Shown: in pieces, positions 35,951 to 44,699 of the stretch | Layout: each line of letters begins with the position of its first letter | Position numbering within the stretch: position 1 is the first letter of the stretch | Assembly (NCBI RefSeq): GCF_002836255.1 | Contig: NZ_PJAU01000054.1 | Span: 248,001-312,000, forward strand | Length of the DNA: 64,000 bases | From: Colwellia sp. 75C3 | Lineage (GTDB): Bacteria; Pseudomonadota; Gammaproteobacteria; Enterobacterales; Alteromonadaceae | Reading direction: 5' to 3' | Notes under the pieces: model-generated | Database searches by the model: none | Told to the model about the DNA's origin: nothing | What the model saw: the letters and a program-made list of their open reading frames with translations, nothing else | Translations under genes and position numbers: made by a program

Positions 35951-37151
35951 ATACCTTTCCAACAACACCAGCCCAGGTCATTTCTCTAGCCCTATCAACT
36001 GCACCTTCCTGCATTGTATAGAATGTGTGTTTGTCTTCTTGCAATAACACTAGAGCTTTTGCCAATTCTTCTATAACATCGGTCTCATATTTATTGTTTG
36101 TGTCAATACTTATGCCACAACCCTCATTAACAATAACTCCAGGGCCACCAAGATTTAAGCAAACTACAGGTAAACCTTCTGCCATTGCTTCTAGCACCAC
36201 CATACCGCCAGAATCCCGAAGACTAGGAAATATAAATACATCATGCTCTCGGTATATTCGAGCTAACTCATTTTGAGGTACCCAATCAATCCAATGGACC
36301 TTATCTTCTACGCCCAAGTGATTCACCAGCGTATTTAATGATTTTTTTTCTGGGCCAGATCCAACTAAAGTAAGAGACAACTCACTCTGTTTTAACGCTT
36401 GCGCAAACGACCGTATAGCTAGTGGTAAAGCCTTTAAATAATCAAATCTCCCAACATACAAAACCCGTACTGAAGAGTCATTTCGCCCAGACTGAACACC
36501 TTGAATCGCGCTGTTTTTACTTTCAACACCAATAGCCAACTGAACCCTAACTTTATTCTGATGAATAGCTGGAATTAACTTTTTAGTTTGTTCTGATGTA
36601 ACAAAAATTTTATCTGCACTATAAAAAGTAAGGTGCATGAAAGGGTCATATCCCACACAGTAATTTATAATGTCTCTCAGCCTGTCTCTTATTTTCGCCT
36701 TAAGACTAAACCCCGCACGCAAAGCAAGAGGCGCACTATCACCACCTGCAACAGGGCCAAAAACAAAAGGAATACCTAATAGCCCCATAAAGCTTGGTTG
36801 TCGCACACTGACAAATGTAATGTGTTGCACTTGATCAAACTTTGATTTTTCATGTACGCTACGCGCTGTGAAAAAAGCACCTATTTGCCATAAAAAATAA
36901 TAGAAACGAACACCTCGCCCACCTTTTTTCCACCACGAAAGCCACTTCGGCAGATCATAATAAATAAAACTTAAGTTATCTGGCTGTTTGTTATTCGAGT
37001 AATACTCACTGATTACTTCTTGATTGTTTTTGCGTGTAAGTACAGTTACATCGTGCTTAAGCTTTGCAACCTCTTGCGCCCAATGCCAGCCCACTCCTGG
37101 TTCTGATCCTTTATTGGGTTCACACGCATACGCTGATAATAATACTTTCAT
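35940..37151 (-). CDS. Glycosyltransferase, GT4 family
   Basis: 403 residues. The start MKVLLSAYACEPNKGSEPGVGWHWA is characteristic of a GT4 subgroup; the C-terminal half has VLYVGRFDYLKALPLAIRSF and the donor-binding PSLRDSGGMVVLEAMAEGLPVVCLNLGGPG (E-x7-E type). It is cytosolic and membrane-associated. The donor and linkage are unknown. It starts one base from the stop of the upstream phosphotransferase-like gene. Confidence 0.9.
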   Translation of the reverse strand: MKVLLSAYACEPNKGSEPGVGWHWAQEVAKLKHDVTVLTRKNNQEVISEYYSNNKQPDNLSFIYYDLPKWLSWWKKGGRGVRFYYFLWQIGAFFTARSVHEKSKFDQVQHITFVSVRQPSFMGLLGIPFVFGPVAGGDSAPLALRAGFSLKAKIRDRLRDIINYCVGYDPFMHLTFYSADKIFVTSEQTKKLIPAIHQNKVRVQLAIGVESKNSAIQGVQSGRNDSSVRVLYVGRFDYLKALPLAIRSFAQALKQSELSLTLVGSGPEKKSLNTLVNHLGVEDKVHWIDWVPQNELARIYREHDVFIFPSLRDSGGMVVLEAMAEGLPVVCLNLGGPGVIVNEGCGISIDTNNKYETDVIEELAKALVLLQEDKHTFYTMQEGAVDRAREMTWAGVVGKVYGE

Positions 37152-38338
37152 TAAACAGTTATCTTCTTTAGCTGCGCCATTAAATATTCACGATAATCAT
37201 CACTGCAATTAGCGGATGGCGACAAAATGGTTTCTATTATGTACAAGCGGATGAATACTTCTTTATTTTCAACATCTAAAGGTAAGCTCTTTAAGTATTG
37301 AACAATCAAAGGGGATTCCAAAAGGCATGCAACCCACTTAGGCTCATCAAATAAATTCGATTGCATAAAACAAAAATGGCATAAATCCCATAGAGGAAGG
37401 CCACTGAACTTAAAATCTTCCCAATCGATTAAAGCCAGATGCGTATTTTTTGTGCTGCGTTTATTCAGACTATTTTTAACACAGCTGCTTGCCACTTTAA
37501 TATTCCACGGCGAAAAATCGCCATGCACAAAAATCAGCGGAAGCTCAAAATCACTTTCTACCTTATTAAGAGTTTTTGATATCAATGTGAAGTCATTTTC
37601 AGTAAGAGATCTATCTTTACTGCTTTTGTTGAGTTCAAGCTGTTCAAGCAATTCTTTTTTAATAGCAAGGTAAGTTGTCTGCTGCTTTGGCGAAACACTC
37701 GCAAGCTCGCTTAATAGCTCAATATGCTGCACGGTTAACTCTCGGCTACTTAGCTTGCCATCAATAACCGTCTGAACGGTATAACCCAGCGCTTTATTTT
37801 GGTTGAGGCATTTAGGTGCGTAATGGAATTTGTGTTTTTCTAGGGTACTTAATGCACTGATTTCATTATTTAAACTACGACTTGCAGCAGAGCCAATAGC
37901 AATTTTCATAATGGCTATATTGCCTGATGTTTTTGTACAAATAAGCGAGGCCACTGCTTTTTGCTGCAAGCCTTCCGTGCCTACATACACAATAGGAACC
38001 ACACTATTTATCGCAGTACCATTTTTTATTGCTACGCTATTTTTAATTTTACATATAGGAAGACTGCCGATGTTGATTATATTAGGCAGTTTTGCTAATA
38101 ATTTAAAAGGTGATAGCAAACAGATAATATGCCACTTAAATTGAGACAAAATACTATAAGGCATCCACTGTGACAGCGTGTTTTTGGCTAATGGACTGCC
38201 TAAAGGAATAATCCATCTTGGATTATTATTACTAACGATAGCTGCATACAGTTGTTCTGAGTCAAAGGCGTAACAAGCTGTGTCAGCAACACACTCATGC
38301 AGTTTATGTTTAATGGTATTTGAAAGTGTCAGCACCAT
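37151..38338 (-). CDS. Phosphotransferase (APH/choline kinase fold) in polysaccharide locus
   Basis: 395 residues. The kinase catalytic loop is VHGDFSPWNIKV (HxDxxxxN) and the metal-binding motif is LALIDWEDFKFSGLPLWDLCHF, so the kinase fold looks active. A Gly-poor N-terminal part of about 130 residues is not recognised. It starts by overlapping the stop of the P-loop kinase gene (TGATG), and lies in the middle of glycosyltransferase genes. A role in phosphorylating a sugar or other group for the polymer is inference. Not an antibiotic-resistance gene by context. Confidence 0.72.
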   Translation of the reverse strand: MVLTLSNTIKHKLHECVADTACYAFDSEQLYAAIVSNNNPRWIIPLGSPLAKNTLSQWMPYSILSQFKWHIICLLSPFKLLAKLPNIINIGSLPICKIKNSVAIKNGTAINSVVPIVYVGTEGLQQKAVASLICTKTSGNIAIMKIAIGSAASRSLNNEISALSTLEKHKFHYAPKCLNQNKALGYTVQTVIDGKLSSRELTVQHIELLSELASVSPKQQTTYLAIKKELLEQLELNKSSKDRSLTENDFTLISKTLNKVESDFELPLIFVHGDFSPWNIKVASSCVKNSLNKRSTKNTHLALIDWEDFKFSGLPLWDLCHFCFMQSNLFDEPKWVACLLESPLIVQYLKSLPLDVENKEVFIRLYIIETILSPSANCSDDYREYLMAQLKKITV

Positions 38339-38979
38339 CAATTCTCATTCCTTTTTAAACGCTTTAGCTGCTTAGCTTCGATATAATTAAACACAGCGGT
38401 GCTTGCTGCCCGCACACTTTCATCAATACCTACTGAGGTGTCAATGACAATACAGTTCGGTTCTGTTTTCGCAAAGGCAAGATAAGCCTGTCGCTGCCGC
38501 TCCGTTTCTTCAAAACTAACTTCTTTTTTACGTGCTTGAATAATTTCTGTTGGCGCATCAAAGATAATAAACAAATCAGGTTTAGGAATAAAATAACTTG
38601 CTAGTTTTGCCAACCACATCGGTGCGCCATAACGATAGCGTATAGGGTCGATTAATAAGTCATGAAAATAGCGGTCAAAAATTACCAAGTATGATTTTCG
38701 TTTTAAATGATTTATTTTTGTAATGTTTCCTACAAAGTAATCCACAATAAAGTATATAAGCTTAGCTATCGATGGAACCACCCCCCTAACACTTTGTTCG
38801 TGAGGATTTTCGACAACAGTCACCGTATTATTTTTAGATGAAAAAGAACTCGGCCTAAGATGGAACCTTTCAACACCATTAAAAGATGACTTAATTGCTT
38901 CAGCTAAACCATCGCCCACTGTCGTCTTTCCAGCCCCATCAGGTCCTAAAAAAGTAATTAACAGTCCTTTATTGCTCAT
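38338..38979 (-). CDS. Thymidylate-kinase-like P-loop kinase
   Basis: 213 residues. The Walker A motif is GPDGAGKTT, and VIFDRYFHDLLIDP is the DRY/H motif of thymidylate kinases. A basic LID-like region (ARKKEVSFEETERQRQAY) follows. The housekeeping tmk is normally elsewhere, so this one probably phosphorylates a small molecule for the polysaccharide. It overlaps both neighbours (nucleotidyltransferase-like gene by 11 bp, phosphotransferase gene by 1 base). Confidence 0.78.
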   Translation of the reverse strand: MSNKGLLITFLGPDGAGKTTVGDGLAEAIKSSFNGVERFHLRPSSFSSKNNTVTVVENPHEQSVRGVVPSIAKLIYFIVDYFVGNITKINHLKRKSYLVIFDRYFHDLLIDPIRYRYGAPMWLAKLASYFIPKPDLFIIFDAPTEIIQARKKEVSFEETERQRQAYLAFAKTEPNCIVIDTSVGIDESVRAASTAVFNYIEAKQLKRLKRNEN

Positions 38980-39895
38980 GTTCAGTATTCCACTTCTTAT
39001 TCACAAAAGAAAACGAACTCAATAGCATCTCAACCCAATCCGCTCTGTTTTTTTCATTCAGCTCTACATCAACACTTTTTCTTTTTTGTGTAATATATAC
39101 CAACTGCTGCCGCCCTTGATGTATTCTAATTTGTTTATTGGTTAAGCTATCGCCACAAATAACCTTTAAAAAAATCTTTCCCATTTTACAACTAATATTT
39201 TTTCGAAAAACTTCGCCAGAATCTGAACAGTCTAAAAACACAAGAGGAGTCGTTGGGTATTTATCTAACTGTGTTTTTCTAAGCACCCAGTAGTATGAAT
39301 TATTTAGTGTTTTAAGTGGGTGTAAAGCAGCGAAACGTACTAAAACCCCGAGTTTTATTCTTTTAGAGAGAACATCATTATTATACATATGCTGGTATGC
39401 CGGAATAAGCCAAGCGGGAATATGCTTTTTTTCTGGCATTCCTGTTATTTTATGTCTCCATTTTTGATTAACCATTGCAGGCATAACTGCTGATTTAGAA
39501 AATGATAAAAACTCAGATACCGGGAAGGTATTTTCTACCAAATTTATATCATTAAAATCTGATTTAAAGCTAATAAATGCTGACCTAACCGGACGAATTA
39601 AATGAAGTTCGGCAACATCTAAACTATTACTAATACCTAAAACACGATCCCCCCATATAGGGCTAGGTATTACCATTTTCTTTGTACGGGGGTGATTATC
39701 GACTATTCCTCTATAAATATTAATAAGTCTTTCACCCTCGGCTTTCGTATCGCAGGTTATATCTAAATCCCTACCTATTGAATTGGGATAACCTTCAATA
39801 CCATGAAGAACACACCAACGAATATTTTCAGCATTTGCGGCATGAGCAAACTGTTCATATACTTCCTTACGATAAGCAAAGTCATCTTTAATCAT
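38969..39895 (-). CDS. Nucleotidyltransferase-like protein, unknown function
   Basis: 308 residues, cytosolic. The N-terminal segment IRWCVLHGIEGYPNSIGRDLDITCD has the pattern of nucleotidyltransferase-fold proteins (hG-x-DhDh): the RDLDI aspartates are the likely metal ligands. The rest has no hallmark I know. It overlaps the P-loop kinase gene and the upstream glycosyltransferase gene by 4 bp. The three genes together look like an activation pathway for a non-sugar or phosphate substituent. Confidence 0.6.
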   Translation of the reverse strand: MIKDDFAYRKEVYEQFAHAANAENIRWCVLHGIEGYPNSIGRDLDITCDTKAEGERLINIYRGIVDNHPRTKKMVIPSPIWGDRVLGISNSLDVAELHLIRPVRSAFISFKSDFNDINLVENTFPVSEFLSFSKSAVMPAMVNQKWRHKITGMPEKKHIPAWLIPAYQHMYNNDVLSKRIKLGVLVRFAALHPLKTLNNSYYWVLRKTQLDKYPTTPLVFLDCSDSGEVFRKNISCKMGKIFLKVICGDSLTNKQIRIHQGRQQLVYITQKRKSVDVELNEKNRADWVEMLLSSFSFVNKKWNTEHEQ

Positions 39896-41019
39896 TTGCT
39901 TAATCCATATAAGTTTTCAGTTACGGCTAGCGATAGATTGGGCCAGTTCAATTCATCTTTAATCAACCGCTTCGCACTAATACCCATCTGTATTCGTTTC
40001 TCTATTTCTAACGAAGAAAACACATGCAATGCATTCTCAATACATTCAACTGAGTTATCTTCTAAAATCAAGCCGCAGCCAAACTGCTTAACATGTGCAC
40101 CCATATTTGTTTCTTCACTCAATAACAAAGGCGTTTTCAATGCTGCGGCTTCGAGCGTTGCTGTTGGGTAAACATCCCAGCGTGAAGTATGAATAAAAAC
40201 ATCCATATTACTCATAATACTCAATTTTTCATCCGTGAATTTAGTGCCAAAAAAATGTACATACTGTGAAATCCCTAAAAATTGTACTTGAGCCTTTAAA
40301 GCATCAGCATCTGGGCCATGTCCGATTAGCCAGAGCACGCCCTTACCGCTGTTGTTTTTATACTGAGAAAACGCTGATATCAATAGGTCCAATCCTTTAT
40401 GATCTTTCGCTAAACGCCCACAAAAACCAAATACAGGCTTTTCTACTTCTTTAATAACAGGTTGCGGCGTAAACTCAACATCCAACAGTGATTGACCGTT
40501 TGGAATAAGTACGATTTCAGACGAGGGAGATATTGCTTTAATATCTTGAATCTCTGATTGGCCTATGGCGTGGATTCTTTTTGATTGCGACACTAATTTT
40601 TTTTCAAACAAGGCTATGTAAATAGCTTTCATGTACTTGTTTTTTTTCAGACTGTTAAAGTTGTAACCACTATGCGGAGATAAAACCCAAGTGATATTAT
40701 TTGCTTTTAGCTTACGACTTACAGCATAAAGTTCAGGCAAAAACACCGAATGAAGATGCACAATCACATCGGTATTTTTTAATTCTTTAATTGCATCGCT
40801 TAACGATGCCGATAGAAGAAAACGAATCTTCTGAACTGTAAACAATCTTAAATTATAATCATGCGCGTGGCTTACTTTACTAGGAGTACCCGTAAGCCCC
40901 CAAACTTCTACATCGTAACCTAGCTTCATTTGCTCTGTTGCTAAGTTATGAACAACCTTGTTAACCCCATTCATAGTATTAGGGTTTGCTTTACCAAGAA
41001 GAACGTGAATTATTTTCAT
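39892..41019 (-). CDS. Glycosyltransferase, GT4 family
   Basis: 375 residues of the GT-B fold. MNGVNKVVHNLATEQMKLGYDVEVWGLTG is the acceptor-domain start. FGFCGRLAKDHKGLDLLISAF and FIHTSRWDVYPTATLEAAALKTPLLLSEETN mark the donor-binding half (E-x7-E type). It is 4 bp overlapped with its upstream neighbour, the flippase gene. Donor unknown. Confidence 0.9.
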   Translation of the reverse strand: MKIIHVLLGKANPNTMNGVNKVVHNLATEQMKLGYDVEVWGLTGTPSKVSHAHDYNLRLFTVQKIRFLLSASLSDAIKELKNTDVIVHLHSVFLPELYAVSRKLKANNITWVLSPHSGYNFNSLKKNKYMKAIYIALFEKKLVSQSKRIHAIGQSEIQDIKAISPSSEIVLIPNGQSLLDVEFTPQPVIKEVEKPVFGFCGRLAKDHKGLDLLISAFSQYKNNSGKGVLWLIGHGPDADALKAQVQFLGISQYVHFFGTKFTDEKLSIMSNMDVFIHTSRWDVYPTATLEAAALKTPLLLSEETNMGAHVKQFGCGLILEDNSVECIENALHVFSSLEIEKRIQMGISAKRLIKDELNWPNLSLAVTENLYGLSK

Positions 41020-42290
41020 GCGTTTATATTTTCCTTTTCTTTATGCTTCGGCATAACAAAAGCCAGCCACAGTATAACCAGCATTAATAACTGCGTTATC
41101 AATATTCCCAACAGGGCGCCTATTAATTCCCACTTCACAATTAAGCTTGCTGCCGTAAGTAGGGAAAAAACACTCATAACGATATAAGCGTAAAAAATCG
41201 GCTTGGTAACTTCTAGTGCTCTTAAACCAGCCCTTAACGGCAAGCATAAAAAAATAACCATATAAATAGCGCTATAGGCACTCAGCACCAATCCATAATC
41301 AGCGTATTGCGCGCCGTAAATTAAGCTCATGATTTGTGATGAAAACATACCAATAACCAGACACAACATCCCGACAAATACTCCACCTATTAGTGCTACT
41401 TTTTTCAGGTATGCTGTTAAATCACTTTTACTATTGATTAGTGCTTGGCTTGCTTTAATTGGTACTATGTTATCGAGCGCTTGAAATAATATGTGGGTTA
41501 CCCCCACGATATTTTGTGCGGCTTTTAACGCCCCTACAGCGATAGGGCCGAGTAATACGCCCGCGGTTATGATGAAGTAATTACCGCTTGTCCACTGCAT
41601 TAAGGCAGATGCGATTAGCCATTTAGAAAAATGGACATTCCTTTGAATGCTGTTGAGCAGTGTTTTTAGACTAATGGCAACAATATTAACTTTTGATAAT
41701 AAAAGTACAACCGCCGCTGCGGATGTTAAGGCAATAACCCACAACACCCCCACAAGTGATAATTCAAAAAATGCAGACATGATAAGGATAAAAGCTAGCT
41801 GCCCTAAATAACTAATTACGTCACTAATAAGTACTAGCGAGGTTTTTTCATGGCAAAAGAAATAGCGGCGCATGAAATCTTGATTCTGAAAAAAGAAAGC
41901 CGCTAGCGCCAGTGGCAGCGCTAGGTTTTCAATATTCAATTCAGGTTTAAAATGCGCAGTAAGCTTCACCCCTACCAAAATAGCTACGAATGTTATCAGT
42001 GAAAATACGCCCTGCTGGGCAATAACGCCCGAGTAATATTCATCACGCTCTTTTTGAGATTCGTATTTAACTCCTATAGTCATCATAGGCGCGCTAATAG
42101 CCGCCATTTGAATAGAGTTAACAAACATCACCACCATCCACAACATGGTGAATACGCCAAATGCCTCTAAACCTAAAAAGCGCGCAAGTAAAAGCCCTGT
42201 TAAAAAATTAACACCACTCACGATCGCTTGATCGATAAGTGTTAGGTTTAGGTCGCTATGTTTATTTAATAATTTGAAAAGTACACGCAT
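41016..42290 (-). CDS. Wzx-type polysaccharide flippase (MOP superfamily)
   Basis: 424 residues with about 12-14 membrane helices. The N-terminal DQAIVSGVNFLTGLLLARFLGLEAFGVFTMLW and the repeated Gly/Pro-poor helices fit the Wzx/PST group. It would flip undecaprenyl-linked repeat units to the periplasm, where the Wzy-like protein acts. It begins 4 bp after the stop of the ugd remnant and overlaps the following glycosyltransferase gene by 4 bp. Confidence 0.88.
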   Translation of the reverse strand: MRVLFKLLNKHSDLNLTLIDQAIVSGVNFLTGLLLARFLGLEAFGVFTMLWMVVMFVNSIQMAAISAPMMTIGVKYESQKERDEYYSGVIAQQGVFSLITFVAILVGVKLTAHFKPELNIENLALPLALAAFFFQNQDFMRRYFFCHEKTSLVLISDVISYLGQLAFILIMSAFFELSLVGVLWVIALTSAAAVVLLLSKVNIVAISLKTLLNSIQRNVHFSKWLIASALMQWTSGNYFIITAGVLLGPIAVGALKAAQNIVGVTHILFQALDNIVPIKASQALINSKSDLTAYLKKVALIGGVFVGMLCLVIGMFSSQIMSLIYGAQYADYGLVLSAYSAIYMVIFLCLPLRAGLRALEVTKPIFYAYIVMSVFSLLTAASLIVKWELIGALLGILITQLLMLVILWLAFVMPKHKEKENINA

Positions 42291-42294
42291 GGTG

Positions 42295-42405
42295 TTATAA
42301 ATTTACGTTATGATAAAATTCAGTTACTACAACTTGAAAGTGTTTCTTAAGCAATGCTGCATTTGATAAACCTACGTAACCTGTACCTGCCATTGTAACT
42401 TTCAT
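42295..42405 (-). pseudogene. Remnant of UDP-glucose 6-dehydrogenase gene (36 codons)
   Basis: An ATG at 42405 with AAAGG 8 nt upstream starts MKVTMAGTGYVGLSNAALLK, the N-terminus of nucleotide-sugar dehydrogenases of the Ugd type, with its Rossmann GxGYVGL motif. After about 30 residues the similarity ends (TEFYHNVNL) and a stop occurs 4 bp before the flippase ATG. So the start region survives and the rest, about 350 codons, is gone. galU, which makes the UDP-glucose substrate, lies just upstream. The stub may still be translated as a leader peptide. Confidence 0.85.
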
Positions 42406-42474
42406 TTTGTAAACCTTTGTGTGTAACTGTTTGGGTAGAGCAATGTTTTGGGTTGAAGCCCGTGTTATTTTTGT

Positions 42475-42535
42475 TCTTTGTTCGGCTGTTCGGCTGTTCG
42501 GGGCTAAAGCGCCCTCCTACAAAGTATTCCTACAA
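42475..42535. repeat. Degenerate REP copy between galU and the ugd remnant
   Basis: TTCGGCTGTTCGGGGCTAAAG CGCCCTCCTACAAA-type sequence: half of the CGGCTAAAGCC hairpin joined to CCTCCTACA, with a nearby TTCGGCTG triple. A single decayed copy of the REP family of this window. Confidence 0.65.
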
Positions 42536-42540
42536 TGTAT

Positions 42541-43437
42541 TTATTTTATCTTTAAGAACTCGTGTAGTTCTTGTTTGAAATCGGCACCGATTTTTCCACA
42601 TTTTAAGGTGTATTCGACGTTGGCCATTAAGTAGCCTACTTTTGAGCCACAATCATGGGACTTACCTTTAATTTGGTATGCTTCTAACGGCTCTAATAAA
42701 CGTAATTGATGTAAGGCGTCGGTTAATTGAATTTCATCTCCGGCACCTGGTTGGGTAGATTCAAGTAAATCCCAAATTTTTGGTGATAGTACGTATCTAC
42801 CGGTAATGGCTAAATTACTTGGCGCTTTATCAACCGGTGGTTTTTCTACCATGTTGGTGATTATTGCGCTTTCGCCGGCGTTAATTTCAACACCGCTTAA
42901 ATCAACCACGCCATAAAGGTTTACTTTATCTTGTGGCACAGGTTCAACCATTATTTGGCTTTGTTGGCTTTCATCGAAACGTTTAATCATTTCAGCTAAA
43001 TTATCTGTTTTAAGATCAGACATATATTGGTCAATAATTACATCAGGCAGTAATACAGCAAAAGGTTCATCACCAATAATCGGTTTAGCCGTTAAAATGG
43101 CATGGCCTAAACCTAATGCTTTGGGCTGACGAACAGAGATGATAGTGACGCCTTTTGGGACAATTGAACGTACTTCGTCTAACAGGCTACGCTTTACACG
43201 CTTTTCTAGTGTTGCTTCAAGCTCAAAACTGGTATCAAAATGATTTTCAATCGAGTTTTTAGACGAATGAGTGACTAAAACAATTTCTTTAATACCTGCA
43301 GCTACGGCTTCATTAACGACATATTGAATAAGTGGTTTGTCTACTAATGGCAACATCTCTTTAGGAATAGCTTTAGTGGCGGGTAACATGCGTGTGCCTA
43401 AACCGGCAACGGGTAAAACTGCTTTTTGAACGTTCAT
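42541..43437 (-). CDS. galU: UTP-glucose-1-phosphate uridylyltransferase
   Basis: 298 residues from ATG 43437 ([41 protein letters not shown]); an upstream start at 43482 would add 15 residues. [11 protein letters not shown] is the nucleotide-binding motif, and [11 protein letters not shown] and MVEKPPVD are the other GalU hallmarks. It makes UDP-glucose from glucose-1-phosphate and UTP, the substrate for the initiating transferase. It is the first gene of the minus-strand polysaccharide block. Confidence 0.95.
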   Translation of the reverse strand: MNVQKAVLPVAGLGTRMLPATKAIPKEMLPLVDKPLIQYVVNEAVAAGIKEIVLVTHSSKNSIENHFDTSFELEATLEKRVKRSLLDEVRSIVPKGVTIISVRQPKALGLGHAILTAKPIIGDEPFAVLLPDVIIDQYMSDLKTDNLAEMIKRFDESQQSQIMVEPVPQDKVNLYGVVDLSGVEINAGESAIITNMVEKPPVDKAPSNLAITGRYVLSPKIWDLLESTQPGAGDEIQLTDALHQLRLLEPLEAYQIKGKSHDCGSKVGYLMANVEYTLKCGKIGADFKQELHEFLKIK

Positions 43438-43964
43438 TGTTAATCTTGCTTTGAGGTTATAATCAGCTGAGAGGTGATTCATTTTTTGTTAAATATAAAA
43501 GATAAATTTAACGTAAATAAACATCCGTTTCCTGCAGCACATCCTTACTTAAATAAGGAAAGAAATTATATTAAGCCGATAAGGTGATTACAACAAAGGG
43601 TTATACCAGGAAAACAAATCAACACACGAGCGTAACAAGACAAAAACAGGGATACACACTTTGGTTACAGTGGGTTTAATCAAGAAGCCATAATTATGTT
43701 CATATTATGTAGCGGTATTAAACAAAAACACCGAGCCCTTTTTATGTTACAAATGTGCAAAACAGCTTTACAAACCCATTGGTATAAGCGAAGAATGAGT
43801 AAGGCTAATGCTGGCTGATTTAAAGGTTGGTTACAAATAATGAGTCCTCACCGTTTTTCCCTCTGCAGGTATTAGAACGTTGTTGATTTATAACGGTTAA
43901 CATTATCTAATACTTTGTAACGACTAGATCCACCAATGATACAGAAACGGTAATAAGGCGTGTT
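43438..43964. other. 527-bp divergent intergenic region
   Basis: AT-rich spacer between galU (and the whole minus-strand polysaccharide block) and lapG. It must hold both promoters and is the natural place for polysaccharide and c-di-GMP-type control. I see no hairpin, repeat or open frame in it. Confidence 0.5.
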
Positions 43965-44639
43965 TTGAAAAACATTTATACTCTACTTTGGTTATTCTTA
44001 ATCATGTATGCTTGCCCATCTTCTAGTCAATTAGATGGTTTTTTTTCCGATTCATTTTATCAAAAACTAACGTCTACCTATGGTGACGCAGCGAAGCGTC
44101 GTGCTGAGAAGTGGCGTAGTGTTATGCTTGATAATCAAACTGATAGTGATTGGTCTAAAATTAATAAAGTGAATACTTTTTTTAATAAAACAATCACCTA
44201 CCAAGACGACCTTACCTTATGGGGAAAAAAGGATTATTGGGCTTCACCCGCTGAAACCATTGGTCGTGGTATGGGTGATTGTGAAGATTTTGCCATTGCA
44301 AAATATTTTAGCTTAACCTCCTTAGGGGTGAACGAAAATAAATTACGGTTAATGTATGTTCGCCAGCTAACAGTAAACCAGCCACATATGGTGTTAATTT
44401 ATTTTGAAAACCCAAAAGATGTGCCTTTTGTTTTAGACAATTTTAACTCTAAGGTATTACCCGCAACGAAGCGGCGAGACTTAAAGCCTATTTACAGTTT
44501 TAATGCCCAGGGATTATGGATGGCGAAAGCCAAAGGGTTAGGTAGAAAGGTAACAAAGAGTAAAGGAGTTTCCGCTTGGAATGGTTTAGTACAACGTATT
44601 GAAGACGGTGAAATGCATACCTTAACTAGCATTAATTAA
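43965..44639 (+). CDS. lapG: LapG-type periplasmic Cys protease (transglutaminase-like BTLCP)
   Basis: 224 residues. A hydrophobic export signal (about 1-22) precedes a domain with the catalytic triad Cys (GMGDCEDFAIAKY), His (QPHMVLIYF) and Asp (VLDNFNSKV). LapG cuts the N-terminus of a large LapA-type adhesin to release cells from surfaces, and is held back by LapD when c-di-GMP is high. The start is TTG at 43965 with AAGG 6 nt upstream; no ATG fits. lapD follows by 60 bp, the standard pairing (bpfG-bpfD in Shewanella). Confidence 0.92.
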   Translation: MKNIYTLLWLFLIMYACPSSSQLDGFFSDSFYQKLTSTYGDAAKRRAEKWRSVMLDNQTDSDWSKINKVNTFFNKTITYQDDLTLWGKKDYWASPAETIGRGMGDCEDFAIAKYFSLTSLGVNENKLRLMYVRQLTVNQPHMVLIYFENPKDVPFVLDNFNSKVLPATKRRDLKPIYSFNAQGLWMAKAKGLGRKVTKSKGVSAWNGLVQRIEDGEMHTLTSIN

Positions 44640-44699
44640 TCATAACAAATATAAAAGCTGTGACTTTGAGTAAAAATAATTTTTTGGGAAATACGTAAT

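Noticed and set aside
37151-38338. Aminoglycoside-resistance kinase
   Set aside because: Kinase loop motifs fit, but the place in an overlapping polysaccharide operon argues against antibiotic resistance.
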